Of a DNA stretch of 64,000 nt, positions 1 through 12,640 are shown one piece after another. The stretch's first letter is position 1. Each line of letters starts with the position of its first letter. Below the pieces are notes generated by a model that was given only the letters and a program-made list of their open reading frames with translations, made no database searches and was not told the origin of the DNA. This stretch comes from Glandiceps talaboti (taxonomy: Eukaryota; Hemichordata; Enteropneusta; Spengelidae). A program made the translations under genes and the position numbers. The DNA lies in the NCBI RefSeq assembly GCF_964340395.1, contig NC_135566.1:7595001-7659000 (forward strand), read 5' to 3'.

Positions 1-1590
1 CAGAACTATCGCTGTGTAGCCAAAATAAAGAAATATGTATATGAAAATACAATTGCATAATTATCTATTTTATCGTATCAATCATACACTCGCATACAAC
101 ACCACAGGCTATTCACCTAAACGTATCTAGTTTGTAACTATCTATCAGAGAAATTCCATTATGCTGAAATGTAGCTATTGATTTCATCGCTGATATCTCA
201 GAAATCATCCTGGGGCTGCTTGCATAATTAACAGTCATATATTGGTGGGTTTTTTACCTGTATACGTCAATTTGAAACCAGGCATGATGTCGTTTATGTA
301 TAAAAATTACGCCTCAAGAGATAACAAAAATGGTCATTTTGAAATCCATCATTTTCCCCGTATGTCACGCTCCAAAGTTGCAAAATCGGTAGACTTTTCA
401 TGATAAAGATATATGTGGAACTGAACTGTCTCATTCATATTTACCAGGATAAACTTGTTGCTGAATACTTTTTTTTCCGAAAATCTTTTAAAAAGATATT
501 AGCAACATCTTAAGGGTGGTCAAAGAAAAACAACAAAATGAAGCAGTTAATTTCAATTCATACAATCAACCAATCCTATTAATTTTGTAATACGCGGTTT
601 TAACGTCTCAATGGTTACAATGATAGGCAATCAGAAAAAGGCGGATAATAACCTATATCCAGTCAGTGATGATGTCTTCAACTACCTCAGTTGAAAAATG
701 ATCTTTTATGGCGTTAACACAGTAGATTTGATATTCTACTTTATGACTATAAACTGCCCCTGGGGAAATGAGATTTTTATTAAGTGCTATCTGAAATATT
801 TGACGGTACTTTAGAGAAATACGTTGTCTTTAGCCTCTCCGATGCAATTTGCTGATATGTGTTTTAGTATAATGTTTGGGTTTGCAAGCTGCATATAAAA
901 TGGTGCCTGCGTAATGTCATTTAAAGGTCAACATTTTGTTTTCGTGGAATTTTTCGTAACTGAAGCTTATTTGTACAGCTAAAGGAGTCGAAATACTGAC
1001 TAACCATTATAAGCCACTGTTGCAGTATTAACCCGAGTCACCTTTACTGCACTGGCCACACAGTACAACTACTTTTAGACTATTAATATAGTCTATATAC
1101 ATGTATTCTCGAGTGACCACACGCATCTTACCATACCCTCTGTGTAGGTGTCTATACTGATCAAAGCGCCAACAAGGTCAGACTGAAGTATATAGTAAGA
1201 GAGCCGTGCGTTTACAAAACACTTATTTCCAAGGTCTCCAAGGTAAGGTAAACAGGAGACATATTCAAGAATGTGACAAAAACTGCGTTGATGGATCTCT
1301 TGTTATTGTAAGGTTGTTTATTCGGACACTCGCGCCCCCAACTATCAAAATACACATCTGTAACCAATTTCTTGGTGTATTATAACGGTTGGACTTGCTT
1401 GGTTTACCCGCAGTGGTCTGAGGTTTACCCACTACTCTTTCTTTCTTGGTAATATATGTGTAGTCATCTCATTGTCTCGCCTGTGGACTTTAAACATGTG
1501 CTCATGGCATGACAGCACAACGTTGGTTATTTAGCATGACAGTTTATATTTTCTTCGATATTTTAACATAAAGATTGCACCCGCTGATTT
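1..1590. other. No gene recognised
   Basis: AT-rich sequence with ordinary CpG frequency (11 CpG in the first 420 bases by hand). Every frame has frequent stops. I see no repeat, exon or RNA gene I can support. Confidence 0.6.
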
Positions 1591-1735
1591 GTGAGTGTGT
1601 GTATGTGTGTATATGTGCCTGTGTGTATATGTGTCTGTGTCTGTGTCTGTGTCTGTGTCTGTGTCTGTGTCTGTCTGTCTGTGTGTCTGTCTGTCTGTCT
1701 GTATGTATTATGTATGTATGTATGTATGTATGTAT
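1591..1735 (+). repeat. Compound microsatellite (TG, GTCT, GTAT)
   Basis: Consecutive GT, TGTCTG, GTCT and TATG runs. Three overlapping small frames (Cys/Val/Ser-rich) come from it and are not genes. Confidence 0.9.
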
Positions 1736-1783
1736 TTTTTATTTTTATATATCTATATTATTTTTATTTTATTTTTATATATC

Positions 1784-1987
1784 TGTCCAGCCATTACAGA
1801 TTGGAATAATAGTTTTATATTGTCTTTTTAAGTTGATGTCAGTTTCCGCATCCACTATTCCTTGCGAGACTTCACAATTTCGTGGGTTTTTTTTCAAATA
1901 CGTTTAAAAAAAGTTTAGGGTCGGCGGGAAAAAACCTAGGTGGGGTCGGGTTACCGGAACCAAACAATTGTTTTTGTTAGGCCTAGA
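1784..1987 (+). mobile_element. Dispersed MITE-like element, copy 1 (partial)
   Basis: It shares a long block with copies at 22471-22845 (inverted) and 50719-50998. Shared phrases include TTTATATTGTCTTTTTAAGTT, GTTTCCGCATCCACTAT, AAAAAGTTTAGGGTCGGC and GGTTACCGGAACCAAACAAT, ending TTAGGCCT. The left part of this copy is replaced by, or has expanded into, the microsatellite at 1591-1735. Similar peptides from the copies reflect shared DNA, not a protein. Confidence 0.7.
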
Positions 1988-3217
1988 TCTCAAGCAATAA
2001 CGTCGTCCAAACACGTACTAACTAAATATCAGTTGTCGTCAATCAGGGTCATTTATGACAAATACTACAGTGTGCTTATTTGTTTCCTACGTGTTTCGGT
2101 TTACATTTAGGTAAGTTTACGACAGCAGTATAATCTAATGATCGATTTTGAATTACTATTTCACGACTCTCCGTGTTTTCTCACATGATCCGGTTTATAG
2201 GAATCCGGCACACAAGTAGTGTTTGCCAAAGTAGTACATTAGACGTACAACGTTAATCTATTTCTTAATACAACACGTACCCTTCACCGATTTCTTCGTT
2301 CTGTGTTTGTACTATTGTGATTATAAAAACAACATAAAGTACAGGCGAAGTATAAATCAAAGCGGAGAACTACGCAAATATTAATCGTTACCATGGTAAC
2401 ATGTTTGTTCAGTGCAACTCATGACGAGAAATGAAGTACACACAAGTTGTAATTTGAGGAAATGTGGAGGGCGACGTATAAATTGATCAATCTTTCTTGA
2501 AGTTCGTCTATTTCCAACAAAAATGTAAAAATCATCGTTTACTATTATAAGCGCTGAACTTCTGACCAGGTTAAGCTATATGCGCTGACGATGTAGCTCT
2601 TTCGATGTTTGAAAAGTTCCCGGATACACATTAAAATCCGGAGTGAAAAATGTGCTGAAGTCGCATAGGTCAGCAGCGAAGAACCATTAAGTCTTGCAAC
2701 AGCTTCAACTCAGAGTGATTTGTAATCGACGATGCCCCAAAGCCTCATTCAATGAACCGTAACCAGTTGGTTTGCCAAACACTGTATATCTGTATTATGT
2801 AATTAGTTTGGTATGTCGTGTTCACTTTAGAAAGAAAAATGAGCCACGCATGCTATCTGTATTTATAACATTTCTCACATGGATATGGATGGGAGGGATG
2901 ATAACAGGCTGTTCATTTTTCAGCCTCATCGTTGGTTCTTCGAAGTTGAAGAACACTGTCATAGCAAGCTAGAGGATCAAGTCCGCATTCATGGTGATAC
3001 TTATCAGACATAAATGTATTGGACTAATGCAAGTCAACATTGCAATAAAAAAAAACAATGTTACCACTGCAGTGTAAGCCAACATAACATTATGTTACTT
3101 TACGTTACGTTACGCTACATTACGTTAAGCTACGCTAACATTAAGTTTATCGCCGGATGCACGCCAACATTACATTAGATGGATTCGATCGGGTTACAAA
3201 CGATTTCACGAACACAG

Positions 3218-3276
3218 ATCGCGTGAGAGTAATGCTGTACATGATTCGTGAGAGTAATGCTGTACATGATTCGTGC
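3218..3276 (+). repeat. Tandem duplication of about 27 bp
   Basis: CGTGAGAGTAATGCTGTACA followed by TGATT occurs twice back to back, near 3222 and 3247, without visible change. This indicates a recent small duplication. Confidence 0.7.
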
Positions 3277-3312
3277 AATAGAGATACAGACTATTTCATG
3301 TTAGTCTCCACC

Positions 3313-3600
3313 GGCTCTGTTTGATACAACCACACATAAACCATTCTACACGAGATGGAAATTCTTGCTACAGTTTGTCTAAATGAAATAAACCATTAAA
3401 GGTACTGCAACTAGAGGCAGACATGCGGACGCCAATGTTTTGATGTCTGCATTTGATGTCTACATGGTGGAACTTTAAATTGGTTCATTTCATTTAGACA
3501 AAATGTAACAAGAAACTGGATTCCTTCAATCTTGCTACCTTAAAGTGTACAATTGCAAAGAACAGTTTCTTGTTGGTTTCTGCTCGCCTGTATCAAACCA
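3313..3600. repeat. Long imperfect inverted repeat (fold-back/MITE-like)
   Basis: The arm at 3364-3400 pairs with 3475-3512. Both arms contain TTTGTCTAAATGAAAT and AACCA, with only a few mismatches over about 37 bases. Inside, GCAGACAT (3417-3424) pairs with ATGTCTGC (3443-3450), and outside, GTTTGATAC (3319-3327) pairs with GTATCAAAC (3590-3598). The layout suits a small non-autonomous transposon or an extended hairpin. No coding sequence is present. Confidence 0.6.
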
Positions 3601-5589
3601 TAGACCCTACTTGGTCTATGATCAGACAGAGACAGTGAACACTAACATAAAACTGGCTATACAGTAATAGGCGTTTCTTGGTAGGTACATGAAAACATAT
3701 AGCAGGTAACAAAGTCATATTTCAACAGTTTTATGGGGGGAAATCATAAATCCTACGGGAACGACTGCGAATAAAATAGAACACTCTAATCGGCTACACA
3801 CAGTCTTATTGGGATATTATCCGCTGTATCATTTTGGCAGTATCAATATCAAGGAGATTTAGTTTTTGTTAATTCTAGACTAGTATTGAGAGATGCAATC
3901 AATATAAACCATACAAAGCCGCGTGTGTGATAAACTAAAACAAGCAAATTCCCCAAATCCGCTCAGTAAGATCTGGGTAGGAAATACAAGAAAGAGGGTA
4001 TTAAAAGATCAACAGTTTGATATATGAGTTACGTGTACTTCAATTATATTGTTTTGGTAGTTTTCTATTGAAGCATGTGTAATGTATCATGCAGTTATTA
4101 TATCTAGATTATCATACCATCTGAAAGGTGGGATCGGAAGAAATGTCTTATATTACCATATGATCTACGAAACTGTTCGACGAGGGAGGCTCAAGCGCAC
4201 TTAATTCATGTCAGTGTCGCACCACTGGTAACAGCTGAAAAACAGACGCTCATTTTAATATTTCAACGACGTGTACTCGAAGGACTGCTATCGTGGTTCC
4301 TTTCTTGAAAGAACTGTCTCATTTGCGATATAAAGTCGGGTCTAGTAATTAATGATAGAAACATTTCCATTTTGTATAAAGCCTTTACACATCATTACCA
4401 TTCCTGGCATCGTTAACGGTTTCATCAATCATGACAAATAGTCGGCAAAACGGATGGTGATGACGGAAACTTGAACACGTAAAGCGTCATATTTCACTGC
4501 AAATTAATGCAAGCTATGTCACGATTTGGGGACTTTATGATGTTTTAGTTACTGAGTAGTGTTCTGCCTTTGCTTCAGTTGGCTGTAAAACGCATGGGTT
4601 AGCAGATTTAGAGTATTTGTTAGTGTGTCTTCGTTTGTCAGAGTGTGTGGAAACGTGTGTTAGTGTGTGGGTGATGTTTGTGTGTGTGTGGGGGAGTGTG
4701 CTCGCGTTGCTGTTTATGGGAGGAAGAGAGTAGAGGAGACATACTTAATGCAATTTTAGTTTTAATAGGTAAATCTTACGCATGCGCTTATTTGTTATTT
4801 TTCAAAGATAGAAATCACACCGCATTCATCTCTATGCAGTTTAGCTGTCTCGTTTCACAGTAACAAAATAAAAGAGAGTCATGTCTAATAATAGTGAATG
4901 ATACTGCTAAGTATTGATTAGCGATTACTTGCATGACATGTCATCGATTGACTACCTCCATGATCTACTACATAAAGGTGGTGATCTCAAATAGAGGTAC
5001 TCGACCAATTGCAAGGTTGGTAGAGTTTATTATTCGATTGCGCCCAATCTGATTAAAATCTGATGTGGTGAAAGAGGCTAGATGTCCTCCATAGTTTTGT
5101 GTCGTTTGTTTTGTTCCGGGTTGATCGCCTGGATTACGCCATGTTACAAAGACCACAGTGGGCAGCGAGCATGTAATTGATTAATCGATCGCTCGATCGA
5201 TTTATTGATTGATTTATTATTTGGTTGAATGATTGATCGAATGAATGATCAATTTTTGTGGTGCAATATAACTCATTTTGTGTGTGCTATTGATCAATTC
5301 TCTTGTGGTGATATATAAAACTTCTGCTCTCTTTCCCTGTCTACTTTTCTCTCTTTCAGCTGTATGTCAGACCACTAAAAATTCGTTAGTGGTCTAAGGC
5401 TGTATGTAATTTTCTCTCTTTATTGACTAAATAAAGACGCCTTGTCCATTCTTCTCCTCTTATCTAAATTAAAACACCACTAATCATATAATTGGCGAGA
5501 GATCACTTACATTAACAGTTCGCTTTATCTCGTATCTTCTGGGATATTATCATACTGGACAAACAGGCGATCATGTATAAACTAGCAAG

Positions 5590-5712
5590 ACCAAAGTCAT
5601 CCGATTCCACCATGCTAGTACAAAGACAGAAGTCATCCAAGTCCACCATGATTGTGCCATGCTACAACAAACACTGAAGTCGTCTGATTGGCACCATGCT
5701 ACAAATACCTCA
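5590..5712 (+). repeat. Short degenerate tandem repeat
   Basis: The phrase AAGTCATCCGATTCCACCAT recurs at 5594, 5630 and 5682 in altered form, each followed by CATG and a CTA/ACAA stretch. Unit length varies between about 36 and 52 bases. Confidence 0.4.
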
Positions 5713-6194
5713 GTTGTATTTTCCTGACTTGACTTCTAATGTAATACGCACACATCCCCAACTAATTTCAATTAACCTTTGTAGAATTGCTTAGTGGGCG
5801 AACATTGATGAACCCTAGATGAATCCTAGTTTTGTTATAATTTGTAACTTTTCCAGTCAAAGAGAAAGTACATCTCAGGAACGTGTATGTTAAATTAGGA
5901 GATAATTATGAATGATACTGCCAGTGTCACATCGTCTGTATCATGCAGTCCGGTCGTGATAGCCCTTTCCACTCCAGATAAATACCGATGACGCGTTTCA
6001 TTGACTCTGACCTAATTATTGGGATGGAATCACTTTGAAGGCAATGTACTTTGACAGTGTTTGCCTATAGTAGTGTAACTCGTCGCCTCATGTGCTGTAT
6101 TCTAATACCAAGCGGCAATACATGTATAAGAGGAACTTAGGCATCGTGATAGATAATACAATGCGAAAAACTAAATTGAGCAGTAATGTCGGTA

Positions 6195-6300
6195 TTCATC
6201 ATCATCATCATCATCATCATCACCACCACCACCACCACCACCACCACCACCATCATTATCACCACCACCACCACCACCACCACCACCATCATCATTATCT
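6195..6300 (+). repeat. CAT/CAC trinucleotide repeat
   Basis: About 35 uninterrupted CAT, CAC and TAT triplets would encode polyhistidine in one frame, but no other coding evidence surrounds them. Confidence 0.9.
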
Positions 6301-6467
6301 TCTATCTTTTAAGGAACCGTTTATTCATGTTCAAACCTCGTTACAATTAAAACTAAGAAAAGCATACAAGGGTAGCAGGACGAAGACACATTATAAGTGA
6401 AAGAATGGTGCAATGAAAATGTAGTGTATAAAGATGTAGTGTCATTATCATCGTCATCTGCATCTCC

Positions 6468-6526
6468 AACAACAACAACAACAACAACAACAATAATAAT
6501 AATAATAATAACAACAACAACATCAT
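6468..6526 (+). repeat. AAC/AAT trinucleotide repeat
   Basis: A run of CAA, then AAT, then CAA triplets, open on both strands. Confidence 0.9.
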
Positions 6527-6608
6527 CGCCCTTCGTAAACCCGTATCCTTCGAAAACGTGTATGCAAGTACATATGCTCATTTATCAGTCCGTACGTCAG
6601 CCATACTT

Positions 6609-6742
6609 TCAGTCAGTCAGTCAGTCAGTCAGTCAGTCAGTGATCAGTCTTTCAGTCAGGCAGTCGGTCGGTCGGTCGTTCGGTCGGTCGGTCAGTCAGT
6701 CTGTATGTATGTATGTATGTATGTATGTATGTATGTATGTTG
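6609..6742 (+). repeat. Compound tetranucleotide repeat (TCAG, TCGG, GTAT)
   Basis: TCAG units turn into TCGG then back to TCAG and finally GTAT. This looks like stepwise sequence replacement within one array. Confidence 0.9.
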
Positions 6743-7789
6743 TTCCCTGTGTGTGTCGGTTGGTATGTATTTTGATGTCTGTATCACAGCTTAACTTGAA
6801 ATGACAACGACCTGTTTGATTTCAAATAAATCTCAGAGCATGAACGTTTTGTAATCAAGTATGGACAGATTAATGCAATGACGTCACTGGCGCCATTTGG
6901 ACATAAAGTCAAAATGTTTCATTAAGTTAAGTAATTCCACCAATTGTAAATGAATAAAAACAGAGTGTAAGATGTTTAGATCGATGAAGACGTGTAGCAT
7001 CTCTTAAAAGTTGATTGCATCGTCAATTATGAACGCAACGAATACCAATTACATGTATGTATATTCAGAATAAAAGTTTAACGTTGTTTTCAATCAGAAG
7101 TATAAACTGTATTTCCTGTGAATTTTGTACATTAAGACCGGATGTTTTTTTAGGAGTCAATGGTAGATTGATTGGCCGGCCAGTCAACCCCGTTTTGCAT
7201 CCCCATGATACGTAACATTTTGACCTGCTATGCAGTTCATCATTACACTTTACAAGACAGATCGATAAGAACCCGATTGAACTGATTGGAATGGGGGTGA
7301 TAGTAACGTGGACATCTTCACTGTATATGTGCCTAAGACTATATGTCTTAGTTTAAAGTGCATACTACTGCGAGAACCAAGCTATAGGCAAACTCAGAGA
7401 GCCACAAACTAGAACCATTATAACAATGGACATTGATGTAAATGAACTCACAGTGGGGTGGCGTCTCTAATATCAAGTGTTTTCTCAAATGGCTGCACGT
7501 CACCGTTAAGATATCTTGATTACAAGGTAAATATATCCAGATAACCAAGGCACCGCTATCACCAACTTATGTTATCTACCACATGCAATAACTGCCTGCG
7601 TCTATTAACTTAGTTTGCCTATAGCCTGATTTCCAGCAAAGTACCGTGTTTCCGTGGTCTGCAGAGAACGTTACATGTACAAAATGATTGGCAAATATAT
7701 GAAGTCAATATGATCCCAAAATCATTTATTTTATTTTTAAAAATATCCAAGCATCTAAACCGATATTTTATTACTGACGAACTAAAATC

Positions 7790-7803
7790 GGGGGGGGGGG
7801 GGG
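7790..7803 (+). repeat. G14 homopolymer
   Basis: Fourteen consecutive G, a potential G-quadruplex-prone or assembly-error-prone site. A shorter G run (nine to ten) occurs at 34610-34618. Confidence 0.8.
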
Positions 7804-8651
7804 TGTCTGAATACTAGTTACCATGGCAGCTGCGAAACTCAAATCCAATCACAACACAATTCTATGTATAGGTTGCTATTAACCGAAATGGCCATTTGAT
7901 CTTTCAATATTAACTACAGTAGACACCAATGCCTATTAAAAACACCAGTAACACATATAGTAAAATGGATTTTCATCAGCTATAACTTTACCGTGCAATA
8001 ACGCTTTAAAAGTATATATATAATATAAATAAAACCTGACAAAATGAACTCGCCTCGTTTGTATTACAGTCACTGTAATATAATGCCCTCATCCTTTCTG
8101 ACAGTAAAAAGCTATTGACAATAGAACGTAAAATGCTATGAAATGTTTTTCAATTACTTGTAACTTGTACTTATATACTATTACATGCATAAATATTGCA
8201 CAATTGTTACGATAAAACCCACAAATTTAACGAGCTGGCCATTCTGTGGCTCGACACTTTATTTCAGTGTTGGCATTTCACACGTATTAAGCTGTATTAA
8301 ATAATGAATAGAATAATTTCTGTGTTCAAAATATCATCAAAATGTGTACCTTTAATACACGAGGTTCGATGACATTGGAGAGGAATAGTATCGCCTTCAA
8401 TTCTAGTAGGAGCAAGTAGTTACTAGTAATTCAAGTAGCCATGTGCCACTTTTTGATGACAGCTTTACGGTGGATTGACGATATCAGGGGTCAACGGTTA
8501 ACATACATCTTACCATGTGATGTCAGATGGACAGGAAGTAATATCGAAGTTAAAAATATCCTGACTTAATTACGATAGCCGTTACAGATATCAAAACACT
8601 GCCATCCCTACATAAACGATAGCACACGCAATAGATAAAAGAAGAGGGAGT

Positions 8652-8880
8652 GGGATGGATGGATGGATGGATGGATGGATGGATGGATGGACGGATGGAT
8701 AGACAGGCGGGCGGGAGGACGGATGTGGACGCATGGATGGATGGATGGGTGGATGGATGGATGGACGGATGCATGGATGGGTGAATGCATGGATGTGATG
8801 GGTGGATGGATGGATGGACGGATCCATGGATGGACGGATGGGCGCACGGACGGATGGATGGATGGTTGGTTGGATTGACG
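8652..8880 (+). repeat. GGAT tetranucleotide array
   Basis: About 55 units of GGAT with GGAC and GTGG variants. Three minus-strand frames (His/Pro/Ser-rich) and one plus-strand frame (Asp/Gly/Trp-rich) are artefacts of it. Confidence 0.9.
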
Positions 8881-9381
8881 GACCGGTGGATATCTCTATA
8901 TGATATTTAGAACTTCATATCTGACATTCTCTAAAATACCAAGGGTTAAGACACAAACAATATGAAAAGAACATGCATTAGTTGTTTTGTTTCACTGTGC
9001 ATATTTAGATTAAACATAATAGATGCCGCACTATTGCCAAAGGGACTTACTTAGTGAAATTACGTTATACTTATTTTTTGAAATCTCATCGCTCATTAAT
9101 GCCAAAATTACCTGCAGAGACCCACGTTTCATTTCCGTTTATACATCGGTTGTAGGATGTTCACCGTAGGGCATACCTTTGGATGAAGCAAGACAAACCG
9201 ATTTATACATATTCACTAATGATTACAGTTTTTGCATTTTCATAGAAAGAATATTGCAGTAGATGTACAGTCTTAATATACATGACTTTTCTTTAATCAG
9301 TTTAGTTGTAAAATATCTATATTCACTACTACGATTTAAGTCTGACGACGAGACACGTAGCACTAGCCTGCAAACTGGTGG

Positions 9382-9382
9382 G

Positions 9383-9437
<55 letters not shown>

Positions 9438-9438
9438 G
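9382..9438 (+). repeat. GTT trinucleotide repeat
   Basis: About 19 perfect TTG units. The apparent polycysteine peptide (TGT frame) is not a gene. Confidence 0.9.
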
Positions 9439-9786
9439 GGGAGGGGTTGTGTTTCACATTTAGTTAATTTTAAATACGAGAGGACTGTTGTAAAAAAATC
9501 TATATTCACTATACTTTATCTGTTTTAGAAATATGTTTTATTCTAATGCTTGATGTTTTTGAAGGGACCACGTTAAAACGCATCGCTTATATTGGAGGGG
9601 TGGGGGACAAAGCTGGTGACTGGTAAATAACACTTACGAATCATGTTGGAAAACAATTCTACAGATAATTGTCATCACAGCAATAACCAGAACATTTGTA
9701 TTGCTGCCGTGCAATGAATTAGCGAATAGCTGTACTTTAAAAAAAAAATGTTACTTGGTGCGGGACAGGGGTAAACCTAACCAATC

Positions 9787-9895
9787 CAGCGAGGAAACTC
9801 TGCAGTTGAGTTTGTAGTAACCCACGGAGCGAGGAAACCCTGCAGTTGAGTTTGCAGTAACCCACGGAGCGAGGAAACCCTGCAGTTGAGTTTTG
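9787..9895 (+). repeat. Minisatellite, 40-bp unit, nearly three copies
   Basis: The unit beginning GCGAGGAAACCCTGCAGTTG starts at 9789, 9829 and 9869, giving an exact 40-bp period. Copies 2 and 3 are almost identical and the first has a few changes. The minus-strand open frame across it is a by-product. Confidence 0.8.
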
Positions 9896-11911
9896 TTGAT
9901 CCCTTCAGGCTAGTTCTATACAGGATGCCTAGTTTGGTTTTTTTAATGATCCTCGTGACAAGGATATCAGAGCTTTCGGTCTGCGAAACGTTGGAGCCAT
10001 CTAAGTGCATTATTATTATAGTACATGTTAAAAAATACTATAGATTAATAACAATATAATTGTTATTCTTATTGAAACTATCAACCTCTATGACAGTCAT
10101 TTTATGTAAATGTAAATTAATATGTAAATGTCACAATATGGTCGGAGTCAGATTTGTCGAGTGGCGAGGATGGTTACCTTGTAATCGATCCTGCCATTGG
10201 GATACAATACCTTTACGATCCTGCCCACTGTCATTCATTACTGACAGACTAAAAATACTTGGGCAAGATATGAAGCACCTCCGTTTTTTGGTCTACCCTG
10301 TCTTATAAATGGGCACCTGTACATGCTGCTAGGATGAAATAGTTATGTGGTTTAACTCTATGCGTTCATTGATAGCATAAAATGTACAAAGATTTTAATT
10401 CAATTTGTGATTGAGATTTGACAACACTTTTAACTTCACCAGATTGTTAGGATTCTGTAGGGTTTAACCAATTAGGTGAACTGCTAGGCGATGACGCCCA
10501 CCCACTTATAAGTTAATGCCTTCTTGTAAAATGTCGCAGGTTCAACGTACAGAAATTTCTAGCAAAACTCCAGTGTTCCTTCTACTATTCAGTTTTAAAC
10601 TTTGACTACAAACGCTGATCTTATTCTTTCAGTGAGTGCTCATCCTTTTAACGTGTCTAATGTCAAATTATGTATTTGTAAAAGTTGTATTGGAACTTAA
10701 AAACTGGTGTTATTTTCACATAAGCTTATTTGTAATTGGCATGTCCCGAATAATGAAAATACAATTTCCCCATTTATTTTTTTACAACATGGACTGTAAA
10801 GATATTTTGATATTTGAAGTAAACATTACAATTCGACAACTTTGCTTTTCATATGGATCGTCGTAGTAACGTAATTAGACGACGTTGGGTAGATATTAGC
10901 GATAGATCTCTAATGATGAGATCAGACAACCTAAAATGAATTAATTTTTTTGATCCGAAATTTGCCTTTTAATCTTCGTAGGAATACAATAGCTAGTACC
11001 ATCAGGCATGTCCCTTTGGAACAAAAGGAAACGAAATATGTTATTAGCGCGATAAAGTACGGAATGTTAGTCTGGTTTGCCACGCTCTATAGAAACATGG
11101 TCCGTAACGAAGTAATTATAGGGCTCCATTATCATTTATACGACCACAAAAGGCGTAACAGTACGTCTGTTCAATTTGTATCAGCTTTGTCGGGTTGCAT
11201 CTTATTACCCATGTAATTGAACATTACTGCTGGAGGAGAAAATATTCCTTTTAACTTTGGAGACAATTACCTAAATCGAACAGCTGTGGTGATTCGATAA
11301 GACGCAACTATAAACCTGCTTTCAGCGGAGATACGACGACCATTGTGATGACTTCTCTCCGTGATCAAGAAAAGAAAAGGAAAATTTAAATCTTCTGTGG
11401 TGGTGACATGCAATTGCCGAGCTTTACAAAATGTAAACCTGAAGGTCCTAGAAAAAAAAATCGTGTCGATCTGTTGGACTTGTAAAGGTGAACGACCCAC
11501 TGCATTTTCAAACTAAAGTGTTTCCAAATCTAGACAACATGGACTTCGTATGCGTGTCTCGTTTGAGTAAAAATTCTCATATTCACAACCTGAAGATTTC
11601 TCGTGTTGTTGCATTAATCAGCTACATTCAGCAAATCGTACTAATGATACTGATAGATTCATGAAGTGCTTCATTCACGTTAGCCGCATGTGTTTCATAG
11701 GCGTTTCTCAAGCCATTTGAAAATTAAACCGAAAACATAAAAAGTGTGCCGTAATAATATTCAGAACTAAAAATAGAAGGTATAAGCTTATCGAGTGTTA
11801 TTATAAATACGAAAATTTTATTCACGCTTTACGTATTATCTTTAAAGAATGCAGCACAAAAGAAATGTTGTTCGTATGTTAACATAAAATGTATGGTCTA
11901 TTTTGTTAATA

Positions 11912-12110
11912 TATGTGTGTGTATGTATGTACGTATGTACATGTATGTGTATGTATGTATGTATGTATGAATGGATGGATGGATGGATGGATGTGTGTGT
12001 GTATGTATGTATGTATGTATGTATTATGTATGTATGTATGTATGTGTGTGTGCGGGGGGGAGGGGCAGGCGTGCGTGTTTGTTTGTTTGTTTGTTTGTTT
12101 GTTTGTTTGA
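11912..12110 (+). repeat. Compound tetranucleotide repeat (GTAT, GGAT, GTTT)
   Basis: GTAT blocks flank a short GGAT block, and a GTTT block closes the array at 12078-12109. Five overlapping frames on both strands come from it. Confidence 0.9.
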
Positions 12111-12449
12111 TCATGCGTGGAAGTACGATGGAGGGGCTTCAAAGCCAAATAATGTAAAGTAGACAATCAGAGCTAATAGCGACTAGTAATCAGATAACAT
12201 GGTTTTCAGTTGTTATTCATGACAAAAATAATGAATTCAAGGTTTGGGGTCCATTACAAAAATGCACCGAAAATATGTAAATTACACACTCTAGAGCGTA
12301 ATACAACTTACAGTTGTGTCACTTATAAACACACTATGTAAAGTATAATGAGGCAGATTTTATTTCAATTTTCCACCAGTGCTCTAAAGTCATAATATTT
12401 TCATTTACCTCCCTCGCTAAAAAGTTTTTGGGAGGGAGAGTAGAATCTA

Positions 12450-12640
12450 CCTTTGCCGCAAAAAGGTGTTGTGGTTTCCGACAATGTCACACAGAGACCT
12501 GATAATTCAAAGACAATACCGCCAAGAGGCCGGGCAGTTATACGACGTACACTGTCACAAAGTGGTATGGTGATTTAACGACGATGCCGCAAAGAGGTAT
12601 AGTGGTTTCAAAACAATGTCGCAAAGAGGTCTGGCTGTAT
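12450..12640 (+). repeat. Degenerate minisatellite, about 32-bp unit
   Basis: Around six diverged copies of a unit like ACAATGTCGCAAAGAGGT-ctggtggtttc can be lined up: TTGCCGCAAAAAGGTG, TGTCACACAGAGACC, TACCGCCAAGAGGCC, TGTCACAAAGTGGT, TGCCGCAAAGAGGT, TGTCGCAAAGAGGT. Spacing is 28-36 bases. The array is old, because most copies differ at many positions. Confidence 0.6.

Larger units (their letters stand above)
1988..6194. other. Intergenic or intronic, no gene recognised
   Basis: Apart from the repeats at 3218-3600 and 5590-5712, this holds only short chance frames. A run of imperfect TTACG pentamers lies at 3100-3150 and an ATTGATCGATCG-type stretch at 5178-5250. Confidence 0.5.
6743..9381. 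other. Intergenic, microsatellites only
   Basis: Outside the G run (7790) and the GGAT array (8652-8880) I see no structure or reading frame of interest. Confidence 0.5.

Noticed and set aside
6092-6400. 102-codon frame with a polyhistidine tract
   Set aside because: The frame is carried by a CAT/CAC microsatellite, with no flanking coding signal or splice support.
8355-8380. GGTTCGATG phrase suggesting a tRNA T-arm
   Set aside because: No matching acceptor stem, A-box or cloverleaf could be built around it.
8550-8878. Several overlapping frames on both strands (His/Pro/Ser-rich and Asp/Gly/Trp-rich)
   Set aside because: All come from the GGAT tetramer array, which lacks stops in most phases.
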